From CAZJBS01 sp964544475 (GTDB taxonomy: Bacteria; CLD3; SB21): a stretch of 10,761 bases of DNA. Of the stretch, positions 1 through 4,778 are shown piece by piece; positions within the stretch are counted from its first letter, which is position 1; each line of letters starts with the position of its first letter. Position numbers and translations under genes: made by a program. Location: positions 1-10,761 of the forward strand of contig CAZJBS010000058.1 in the NCBI GenBank assembly GCA_964544475.1, given 5' to 3'. A model generated the notes under the pieces. That model searched no databases and had not been told where the DNA came from. It was given only the letters and a program-made list of their open reading frames with translations.

Positions 1-30
1 ATTTCAATTCCATTGTGGTGCGATTAAAAG
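1..30 (-). CRISPR. CRISPR repeat, leader-proximal copy (array continues off the left edge)
   Basis: On the minus strand these 30 bases begin CTTTTAATCGCACC and end GGAATTGAAAT. The ending ATTGAAAN is the hallmark 3' end of many type I-B family repeats and would leave the 8-base crRNA handle ATTGAAAT after Cas6 cleavage. Only one copy is in the window, so the array itself is not seen. It is inferred from the position just beyond cas2 and from the repeat ending. The leader lies to the right, so spacers should lie at lower coordinates and be transcribed leftwards, in the same direction as the cas genes. The exact repeat boundaries cannot be fixed from one copy. A short CCA/TGG stem is possible in the middle. 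Confidence 0.8.
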
Positions 31-263
31 GCTTTTATTCGACAACAAAAAAACAGGCGTTTACGGTGGTTTTCTTGCGCTTTCAAGCCTGGCTTTTGGC
101 GTCGGGCGGCGATAACGTGTAAAGATGCCATCCGCGACGACCCATGAAATATCGGAACTTGACGCGAAACAGTCAACAAGTTTGGCATGCCATCAGGGCC
201 ATGGAGCCGTTACCAGCGTAGCTGACGACGCCGATCCACCGTATCTCACCCAACAACAACTCC
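31..263 (-). promoter_or_regulatory. Putative CRISPR leader between cas2 and the first repeat
   Basis: This 233-base stretch has no open reading frame worth calling and lies between the cas2 stop and the first repeat, where a leader is expected. The part nearest the repeat is rich in A and T on the minus strand, with a run of seven T followed by GTTGTCGAATAAAAG. The word ATGCCATC occurs twice (125-132 and 187-194), the second copy within the 10-base palindrome TGGCATGCCA (183-192). I could not pick a convincing -35/-10 pair. Leader function is inferred from position. Confidence 0.55.
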
Positions 264-524
264 TTACAGAAAAGTGTCCGGCGTGTTCTTCTCGACACCC
301 ATGATCTCCCTTCCCAGCCACTTTTCATTCATCGAGTAGATCAGCACACTGTCCTCATCGGGATTCATGAGTTTCGCGAAACGAATCTTTAACTCCATCA
401 TCTGAGAATCGGTGAGTTCCCCTTCAAAAACAGAGTTCTGCACCCACGTCAGATACTGTCGCGTCAGTTTCAGCGCCTTGCCAACGCGCTTCTCGTTGAA
501 GTCATAGACCAGAATGTAATACAT
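264..524 (-). CDS. cas2: CRISPR-associated endoribonuclease/integrase subunit Cas2
   Basis: This 86-residue protein is the Cas2 subunit that bridges two Cas1 dimers in the spacer-acquisition complex. The start MYYILVYDFNEKRVGK carries the first beta strand and conserved Asp8 of Cas2. It is followed by LTRQYLTWVQNSVFEGEL, a typical I-B/I-A style Cas2 segment, where the helix-turn-strand YLxxVQNSVFEG is characteristic. The length is normal for Cas2. The ATG at 524 is the only sensible start, because the protein begins right at the conserved strand. The upstream sequence is a heptamer repeat with no Shine-Dalgarno motif. It lies directly downstream of cas1 and next to the leader, the usual place for cas2. 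Confidence 0.95.
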   Translation of the reverse strand: MYYILVYDFNEKRVGKALKLTRQYLTWVQNSVFEGELTDSQMMELKIRFAKLMNPDEDSVLIYSMNEKWLGREIMGVEKNTPDTFL

Positions 525-528
525 GTTT

Positions 529-638
529 CAGTGAACAGTGAACAGTGATCAGTGAACAGTGATCAGTGAACAGTGATCAGTGATCAGTGATCAGTTAACT
601 GGTTATTGATCATTGATCACTGATCACTGTTAACTGAA
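529..638. repeat. Heptamer tandem repeat block with inverted half, cas2/cas1 junction
   Basis: Ten direct units of seven bases run from 529 to 598 (CAGTGAA or CAGTGAT, last unit CAGTTAA). After a short spacer, the same heptamers follow in inverted orientation from about 605 to 638 (ATTGATC, ACTGATC, ACTGTTA). The two halves can pair into a long imperfect hairpin. The block takes up nearly the whole space between the cas2 start (524) and the cas1 stop (640). It is too short in period to be a CRISPR array. Confidence 0.9.
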
Positions 639-639
639 A

Positions 640-1719
640 TTACCACCAGATTTTGAAGCCTTCATATTTCTCCGATCCCGTTAGATGCTTGATAAGTCGG
701 TATAATTCCAATCGTATCAGTCTCCGGTATGACACGTCCCGCTCCAGGTTTCGGTGACGAATAGTCGTCTTCATCTTTTCGTCGAATTCCTGAACGAAAA
801 CCCTTCGACCGGCTTCCTTAAGATAGCAATAATTCAGTTCCTTTTGAAAGTGCTTTTCCTGGATTTCATTGTTGTTCACGAGCTTGAATATGATGCGATC
901 CACGAACATCGGCTTGAAAACCTCGGCGATATCCAGACTCAGGGAGAACCGGCGTTCGGAAGGTTCGTGAAGGAAACTAATCGCCGGGTTAAGTTGCGTG
1001 CGATAGATTTCGGTCAGTACGCTCGTGTACATCATCATGTTGCCAAAGGAAATGAGCGCATTGACCGCATTTTGCGGGGGTTGTTTGGTTCGCTTGTCGA
1101 AATCGAAACCGTCCGACGGCGTCAGGATGTGATCCCATGCCTCGTAGTAGCGCTCGCGGATGTGGCCTTCGACCGCCATCAGATCGAACGGCGTCTCGGT
1201 TTGGGGAATCTTCTCACGGTGTTGCTCGATATCCGCAATCAACGAAGTGAGATCACGGTCGCGGTTGTTGTAATATCGAAGGTTTTTGAGGATGTTGAAG
1301 GAGGCCGCATCTATGATAGCCTGCGCAATCTCCATTCGCCGCTTTTTGCTTTTGTAGTGTTCCACCTGCTGAACGAGGAGATAGCCCGATACGAGATACT
1401 CGCGCGGGTAGTACGTGCCGGAGTATCCGCCGTAGTAGTTGAAAATGTGCGCGGGAATCTTGTGTTTGGCCAGGAAATTGAGAAAAGCCGTATTGAAATT
1501 GATCTGCGCGAAGATGTAGAAGGCCTCGATATCCTCGACGGGAATGGGTTTGACCTGCGACGGGACCTCGTCTTCCTCGAAAAGACTGATGATCTCGTCG
1601 TCGTGTTTGCTGGTTTCTTCGGCCGGTTCCGGCGGCGGGATCGCAAAATGATCGAAGAAGATCGTGTTCTGCTTCCGCTTCAGGCGGCCGGGGGAGAAGA
1701 TGTAGTAAGGTCTTTTCAC
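640..1719 (-). CDS. cas1: CRISPR-associated integrase Cas1
   Basis: Cas1 is the metal-dependent integrase that inserts new spacers at the leader end of the array. The 359-residue product starts MKRPYYIFSPGRLKRK and has PIPVEDIEAFYIF at about 58-70 and FNYYGGYSGTYYPRE at about 93-107, all typical of the I-B branch of Cas1. Predicted metal ligands are Glu184 (AVEGHIRERYY), His251 (FLHEP) and Asp263/Glu266 (DIAEVFKP). QNAVNALISFGNMMMY at 216-231 is the core helix. An acidic, proline-rich stretch at about 26-56 makes the N-terminal domain somewhat long. The start is GTG at 1719, directly joined to a heptamer repeat and without a visible ribosome binding site. A four-helix-bundle gene separates it from cas4. 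Confidence 0.96.
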   Translation of the reverse strand: MKRPYYIFSPGRLKRKQNTIFFDHFAIPPPEPAEETSKHDDEIISLFEEDEVPSQVKPIPVEDIEAFYIFAQINFNTAFLNFLAKHKIPAHIFNYYGGYSGTYYPREYLVSGYLLVQQVEHYKSKKRRMEIAQAIIDAASFNILKNLRYYNNRDRDLTSLIADIEQHREKIPQTETPFDLMAVEGHIRERYYEAWDHILTPSDGFDFDKRTKQPPQNAVNALISFGNMMMYTSVLTEIYRTQLNPAISFLHEPSERRFSLSLDIAEVFKPMFVDRIIFKLVNNNEIQEKHFQKELNYCYLKEAGRRVFVQEFDEKMKTTIRHRNLERDVSYRRLIRLELYRLIKHLTGSEKYEGFKIWW

Positions 1720-1791
1720 AGTTAACAGTTATCAGTTATCAGTTATCAGTTATCAGTTATCAGTTGACAGTTAACAGTTATCAGTTATCAG
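1719..1791. repeat. Heptamer tandem repeat block, cas1/four-helix gene junction
   Basis: About ten units of CAGTTAT, with variants CAGTTAA and CAGTTGA, run without interruption from the cas1 start codon to the stop codon of the upstream gene. The last bases overlap that stop (1788-1790), and the first overlap the cas1 GTG. The intergenic space therefore consists of nothing but the repeat. The unit differs by one or two bases from the units in the cas2/cas1 junction, so the blocks belong to one family. Confidence 0.92.
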
Positions 1792-2159
1792 GGGGTGTCC
1801 TTTTTGTGGATGCGGGTGGTTTTGAGGATGCTGAAAAGAATTCTGCTGAGTTCGTCGGCGTCGGAGTGAAGGCTCTGAAACATTTCTTTTTTCAGGTAGC
1901 CCGTGTCATGAAGCAGGTTGAGCCAGTACTTGGTTTCCAGGCTTTCCTTGTAGGCAATCGACATTTTAGCCGAGAAGTCATTGGTTGAAATACCGCCATT
2001 GGCTTCTGCAATATTGGCGCCAATGGATGTTCCACTTTTCAGCAACTGCTTCGATAAAACATACTCTTTGTGCGACGCCGTGAGTTCCTGGCAAAGCCTC
2101 ACAATCCTGATCGCAAATTCGTAAGCCTTGCCCTGAACAATGCTTCCTTTCTTCTCCAT
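1788..2159 (-). CDS. Four-helix bundle protein (S23/IVS-encoded protein family)
   Basis: The 123-residue product matches the small helical family first found encoded in 23S rRNA intervening sequences (TIGR02436 type), which is related to the Avd accessory proteins of diversity-generating retroelements. Diagnostic segments are QLLKSGTSIGANIAEA (38-53), which caps helix 2, and SIAYKESLETKYWLNLL (67-83), the third helix. The molecular role of stand-alone members is not established. The ATG at 2159 is supported by AGGAGAG about eight bases upstream. It stands between cas4 and cas1, where no such gene is usual, with heptamer repeats on both sides. This suggests later insertion rather than a role in adaptation, though a role cannot be excluded. 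Its stop codon lies at the edge of the repeat block. Confidence 0.9.
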   Translation of the reverse strand: MEKKGSIVQGKAYEFAIRIVRLCQELTASHKEYVLSKQLLKSGTSIGANIAEANGGISTNDFSAKMSIAYKESLETKYWLNLLHDTGYLKKEMFQSLHSDADELSRILFSILKTTRIHKKDTP

Positions 2160-2171
2160 CCCGAATCTCTC

Positions 2172-2206
2172 CTGTTAACTGTTAACTGTAAACTGTAAAC
2201 TGATCA
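2172..2206. repeat. Heptamer tandem repeat block, four-helix gene/cas4 junction
   Basis: Five units read CTGTTAA, CTGTTAA, CTGTAAA, CTGTAAA and CTGATCA on the plus strand. This is the complementary reading of the CAGTTAA-type heptamers elsewhere in the locus. The last unit contributes the TGA stop of cas4 (2204-2206). The orientation is opposite to the block at 1719-1791. Confidence 0.85.
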
Positions 2207-2707
2207 AGCCCAGCATAACTCGAAGTAACTGCATGTTTTGCAGAAACTCTTTCGGATACGATCCGGCGCCTGCTCAAGCGATCGGACATATTCGATTTGA
2301 TTGAATATTTCGTGAAGTCTGGATTCGCTGGCTGCGTCAAGCATCACTGTTTCTTTCCTTTTTAGCAGCGGATAGTCGATTTCGCCGGAGAGGCCGTCGA
2401 CGCCTCGCTCTTTCAGATAGTACAGGTAATAAAGAAGCTGCCACCGATGGGCCTCTTCAATGGATTTGGATTTCTTGACTTCATGGATCACGCCGTCCCG
2501 CAGATCGAAAAAATCGAGCTTGATGTCGTCCAGTTGAATTTCCTTCCGCGCCTCGCGCGCATAGGAATGCCCGTGCACGAGGCGTCCTGTCGCGACGGTG
2601 TCCGATTCATGTTCCATCTGGATCATGCGGCCAAAGAGCCAGAGCTTTCGATGGCAGACGAAGTAGTAGTTAACTTCGGTGCCGGTGATTTTCGGATCGT
2701 GGATCAT
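2204..2707 (-). CDS. cas4: CRISPR-associated exonuclease Cas4
   Basis: Cas4 is a RecB-family, iron-sulfur nuclease that trims prespacers and helps select PAM-proximal ends together with Cas1-Cas2. The 167-residue product has Cys18 (VCHRKLWLF) and the C-terminal triad Cys156, Cys159 and Cys165 (FCKTCSYFELC), the four ligands of the cluster. The nuclease core shows GRLVH with His45, Asp65/Asp68 (KLDFFDLRDG), Glu76-x-Lys78 (HEVKKSKS), and Gln90 with YYLYYL (QLLYYLYYL). Every catalytic position of the family is present, and the length is normal for a CRISPR Cas4. The ATG at 2707 has no clear Shine-Dalgarno sequence. A palindromic REP-like element lies directly upstream, so it is probably not co-transcribed tightly with the transposase gene before it. 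Confidence 0.95.
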   Translation of the reverse strand: MIHDPKITGTEVNYYFVCHRKLWLFGRMIQMEHESDTVATGRLVHGHSYAREARKEIQLDDIKLDFFDLRDGVIHEVKKSKSIEEAHRWQLLYYLYYLKERGVDGLSGEIDYPLLKRKETVMLDAASESRLHEIFNQIEYVRSLEQAPDRIRKSFCKTCSYFELCWA

Positions 2708-2719
2708 TTGGTTCTACTG

Positions 2720-2776
2720 AAACTTTCCAGCAAACTTTCCAGCAAACTTTCCAGGTTTCTGAAACCTGGAAAGTTT
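2720..2776. repeat. REP-like palindrome with tandem 12-mer lead-in, downstream of the transposase gene
   Basis: Three tandem 12-mers (AAACTTTCCAGC, twice, then AAACTTTCCAGG) cover 2720-2755. The third is part of the left arm of a perfect palindrome at 2744-2776, with 16-base arms (AAACTTTCCAGGTTTC and its complement) and a one-base loop. The element begins five bases beyond the transposase stop codon in the direction of transcription. It could also act as a hairpin that ends or protects the transcript, though no T-run is seen. The core ACTTTCCA is shared with the palindromes at 3154 and 4472. Confidence 0.9.
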
Positions 2777-2781
2777 GGTTT

Positions 2782-3405
2782 CTAATCGATTTCCATTTCT
2801 TCCATCGATAAGTTCTCCGGCGGACGCCGATGAAAGTCGACAAAATCCGTCGTGTTGGAAAAAAAAGACATCGCGATGTCGTGGCGGATGATGGACGGCT
2901 CGTCCGATAAGTAAGCGCCGTACGATGTCCACGGATAATCCGTCAGGATATCGGTGAAACCGTGATGCACGGGGTTGTGGTGGATGTAATAGAGTGTATT
3001 CAAGAGGTACGTCTCATCGGTGATGAGCTTTCGCCGGAAGTACTTGCGAAAGAGGCTGCCTTCGCGTTTCTGTTGTTTATTGATGGCCTTCGAGTAGGCC
3101 ATGAAGAAGACGCGAAACTTTTCAGAAACGATGGCGTCGGGGGTGGCGTTTAGAGACTTTCCAAGTCTGGGAGACTTGGAAAGTCTGCCAATCTCCTCCA
3201 CCCCCTTGACGCGGATAAGGAGGTGGAAGTGGTTCGGCATCAGGCAGTACGCCAGCGTATCGACGACAGGTGAAAGGTGCGCGTTGTACCTGGTCAGGAA
3301 GTAGGCGTAATTATCCGGCCGGAAAAAGAGGTTTCCGCGATTGTTGCCGCGGTTGAAGAGGTGATAGGTTTTGCCAGATTCGAGTTTGGTGGTGATGGTA
3401 TCCAT
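2782..3405 (-). CDS. REP-associated tyrosine transposase (Y1/HUH, IS200-like domain)
   Basis: The 207-residue product is a single-strand DNA transposase of the RAYT group, which nicks and rejoins DNA at palindromic REP elements. YHLFNRGNNRGNLFF (14-28) and YCLMPNHFHLLIRV (53-66) are the family signature, with the metal-binding His59-x-His61 pair. AYSKAINKQQKREGSLF (103-119) provides the likely catalytic Tyr104. HHNPVHHGF (142-150) and YPWTSY (157-162) are the conserved C-terminal blocks. Residues about 73-85 (GRLSKSPRLGKSL) are encoded by a palindromic repeat inserted in frame just after the HUH strand. The enzyme may still be active, because this falls in a loop before the helix with Tyr104. 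The ATG at 3405 abuts heptamer repeats and has no visible ribosome binding site. Confidence 0.93.
   Translation of the reverse strand: MDTITTKLESGKTYHLFNRGNNRGNLFFRPDNYAYFLTRYNAHLSPVVDTLAYCLMPNHFHLLIRVKGVEEIGRLSKSPRLGKSLNATPDAIVSEKFRVFFMAYSKAINKQQKREGSLFRKYFRRKLITDETYLLNTLYYIHHNPVHHGFTDILTDYPWTSYGAYLSDEPSIIRHDIAMSFFSNTTDFVDFHRRPPENLSMEEMEID
3154..3186. repeat. REP-like palindrome inside the transposase gene
   Basis: A perfect inverted repeat with 15-base arms (AGACTTTCCAAGTCT and its complement) and a GGG loop lies within the transposase coding sequence. It is read through in frame as RLSKSPRLGKS. It belongs to the same family as 4472-4504, with the same 15-base arm core and one extra paired base there. 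It also shares the ACTTTCCA core with 2744-2776. A palindrome of this length is very unlikely to arise by codon choice, so it is best explained as an inserted REP copy. Confidence 0.9.
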
Positions 3406-3407
3406 GT

Positions 3408-3470
3408 CAGTTGTCAGTTTACAGTTTACAGTTAACAGTTTACAGTTAACAGTTAACAGTTAACAGTGTG
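3408..3470. repeat. Heptamer tandem repeat block upstream of the transposase gene
   Basis: Nine units of seven bases (CAGTTGT, CAGTTTA, CAGTTAA and a terminal CAGTGTG) begin two bases beyond the transposase start codon. They occupy the place where its ribosome binding site and promoter should be. The remaining 49 bases up to the next gene's stop (3471-3519) show nothing recognisable apart from one decayed unit, CAGAGTG. Confidence 0.9.
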
Positions 3471-3519
3471 CAGAGTGCCTGCAGACGGCGGTTGTTGGAC
3501 TGGGGGATGTCATCCTACC

Positions 3520-3915
3520 CTACACCGACTCAGCGCCCTTGGTTTTCAGGTTGTGTGTGCGCCCCAGCCAGAGCGCGAGGCGATGGACCAGGCCTTTAAG
3601 AATACCGATCCTCACGTCCTGGATCCGGCCGGCCTCAGTATCTTTCACGAGTCCTCTCGCTTCGGGCAGCAACCATTCCAGCCCGAACAACTGACAGAAT
3701 TGCTTGCTCGGGTGACGCTCTAAGTATGCGAGTTCCGGAGCGTTCAAGCGCGTGCGGTCAAACCGGTTCAGCCGATCTTTGATCATCTCGAGGTATTTCT
3801 CGTATTCGCTCAGCGTAACGCCAGGAGTTCTGGTCATCTGATAATCGACAAACTGCTCGATCGCTTCTTCGATGGTGACGCGCGGGGCTGGATAAAAGTG
3901 AAGGATCGTGGGCAT
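3520..3915 (-). CDS. Hypothetical protein, 131 residues
   Basis: I do not recognise this protein. It is mostly helical in appearance, with an N-terminal segment MPTILHFYPAPRVTIEEAIE, then FVDYQMTRTPGVTLSEYEKYL (about 22-42) and RLNRFDRTRLNAPELAYLERH (about 48-68). A second half from about 72 to 127 contains FCQLFGLEWLLPEARG and ILKGLVHRLALWLGR. The DYQMTRTPGVTLSEYEKYL stretch loosely recalls the SAM-like DNA-binding domain of tyrosine recombinases, but that is a weak resemblance. No signal peptide or membrane span is evident. The ATG at 3915 has only a weak upstream purine stretch (AAAAGAAAC). An in-frame earlier start was not found, but a different-frame ATG at 3974 begins MDIQITEDRVRFIKTDKRN, so a frameshift near the 5' end is possible. 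It sits in the accessory block between cas7 and cas4. Confidence 0.6.
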   Translation of the reverse strand: MPTILHFYPAPRVTIEEAIEQFVDYQMTRTPGVTLSEYEKYLEMIKDRLNRFDRTRLNAPELAYLERHPSKQFCQLFGLEWLLPEARGLVKDTEAGRIQDVRIGILKGLVHRLALWLGRTHNLKTKGAESV

Positions 3916-4016
3916 AAGTTTCTTTTGTCGGTTTTGATGAAGCGTACTCGATCTTCGGTTATTTGAATATCCATATATGCCGGACGAGAAATCCTTACAT
4001 TACGAATTGTCGTTGA

Positions 4017-4205
4017 TTACTTTTCAGTGATGGGCCATGGCTTGATGTTGATCTTGTCCAACAGGGCGGCCTTTTCCTGCAGTTTGACGAGAATCCTGAG
4101 CTTCTCTTCAAAGCTCATCGAGCTTCTTCTCGCATCATACTGATGTTTGCTTTCGGCAACGCTTTGAATGAAGTCGGCTTCCGAATGGAATTTTGTTCTT
4201 GTCAT
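4017..4205 (-). CDS. Small hypothetical protein, 62 residues
   Basis: The product starts MTRTKFHSEADFIQS and continues through SFEEKLRILVKLQEKAALL, an amphipathic helix rich in charged residues, to a short tail ending KPWPITEK. I do not recognise the family. Small helical proteins of this build are often partners of a neighbouring gene, but nothing here proves it. I chose the ATG at 4205 because TTGGAGAG lies about eight bases upstream. A start at 4241 would add MAQAKFVVGEPL but would overlap the end of the preceding reading frame. That frame ends at 4228, only 22 bases before this start, so the two are probably a gene pair. Confidence 0.6.
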   Translation of the reverse strand: MTRTKFHSEADFIQSVAESKHQYDARRSSMSFEEKLRILVKLQEKAALLDKINIKPWPITEK

Positions 4206-4471
4206 AAGGGGCTCTCCAACTACGAATTTAGCCTGCGCCATCCATACACTCGCACGGCAGATCTCTGCACATACAGAATTCCTTCGGAAATGGGCATCGC
4301 TCCGTTTCGTAGGAACAAAATTCGATATGTATCGTTCCCTGGCTCACGTACTGCACTTCTTCGTCCCACCGGTCCACCAGGACCTTGTAGGCCCACCGGG
4401 CGGGCAATCGGCCGGGGAGTTCGGCGGCAAAGTTGAACGCCTGCCACAAGTCGAGAATGGCGTGCGCTCCC

Positions 4472-4504
4472 AGACTTTCCAAGTCTCCGAGACTTGGAAA
4501 GTCT
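4472..4504. repeat. REP-like palindrome in the unknown gene
   Basis: A perfect inverted repeat with 16-base arms (AGACTTTCCAAGTCTC and its complement) and a single-base loop. It is followed by CGGAGAC, so that GTCTCCGAGAC (4483-4493) can also pair with GTCTCGGAGAC (4501-4511) in an alternative fold. The arm core is identical to that of the palindrome inside the transposase gene. Read on the minus strand it would encode SETFQVSETWKV. Confidence 0.9.
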
Positions 4505-4509
4505 CGGAG

Positions 4510-4564
4510 ACGTCCGGGACGCGCGATTTCGCGGACGCAAGGTCGTCGAGCAGGACGGGGATGT
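4510..4564. repeat. 55-base direct repeat, left flank of the assembly gap
   Basis: These 55 bases (starting ACGTCCGGGACGCGCG, ending GGGGATGT) are identical to 4665-4719 on the other side of the N-run. On the minus strand they encode the segment IPVLLDDLASAKSRVPDV of the unknown gene. An exact copy on each side of a gap is most simply one sequence reported twice, because two contigs ended in the same overlap. Confidence 0.9.
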
Positions 4565-4664
4565 NNNNNNNNNNNNNNNNNNNNNNNNNNNNNNNNNNNN
4601 NNNNNNNNNNNNNNNNNNNNNNNNNNNNNNNNNNNNNNNNNNNNNNNNNNNNNNNNNNNNNNNN
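4565..4664. other. Assembly gap (100 N)
   Basis: Exactly 100 N, the usual placeholder for a gap of unknown size. Reading frames that cross it cannot be trusted. The flanking sequence is duplicated, so the real gap may be zero or negative. Confidence 0.98.
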
Positions 4665-4719
4665 ACGTCCGGGACGCGCGATTTCGCGGACGCAAGGTCG
4701 TCGAGCAGGACGGGGATGT
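4665..4719. repeat. 55-base direct repeat, right flank of the assembly gap
   Basis: Exact second copy of 4510-4564. This copy continues into the ATG of the unknown gene (4735), while the left copy continues into the REP-like palindrome. Together they would form one continuous gene head if collapsed. Confidence 0.9.
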
Positions 4720-4778
4720 AGGAGTGAAAAGGCATAAATGTGTTGGATCAATATTTTAGTTTCGATTATGGAACATGT

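Larger units (their letters stand above)
4228..4735 (-). pseudogene. Unknown gene, interrupted by a REP-like palindrome and an assembly gap
   Basis: Two protein-like pieces lie on the same strand but in different frames. The head starts at the ATG at 4735 and reads MPFHSYIPVLLDDLASAKSR. The tail, ending at 4228, contains AILDLWQAFNFAAELPGR and ARWAYKVLVDRWDEEVQ, and finishes with a cysteine-rich stretch (FCMCRDLPCECMDGAG). Between them are a palindromic REP-like element and the N-run with its duplicated flanks. If the duplicate is removed, the two halves are one base out of frame across the palindrome, as expected if the REP insertion broke the gene. I do not recognise the protein. The head is shared with the short frame at 5323, with mostly third-position differences, so it is a true coding segment. 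Two separate genes, or an error near the gap, remain possible. Confidence 0.45.

Noticed and set aside
754..1725. Long open frame on the plus strand opposite cas1
   Set aside because: It mirrors the cas1 codons, has no recognisable protein features and no ribosome binding site. cas1 on the minus strand has all the catalytic motifs.
529..3470. Tandem repeats as possible CRISPR arrays
   Set aside because: The period is seven bases with no spacers, so these are simple tandem repeats and not CRISPR units.
3837..3974. Short frame starting MDIQITEDRVRFIKTDKRN upstream of the 131-residue gene
   Set aside because: After about 20 codons it becomes the off-frame reading of the next gene and stops soon after. 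It may be a frameshifted 5' end, but it cannot be called a gene on its own.
4168..4759. Several overlapping frames that run through the N-run
   Set aside because: They are open only because N codons contain no stop. Their ends are shadows of the unknown gene and its repeats.
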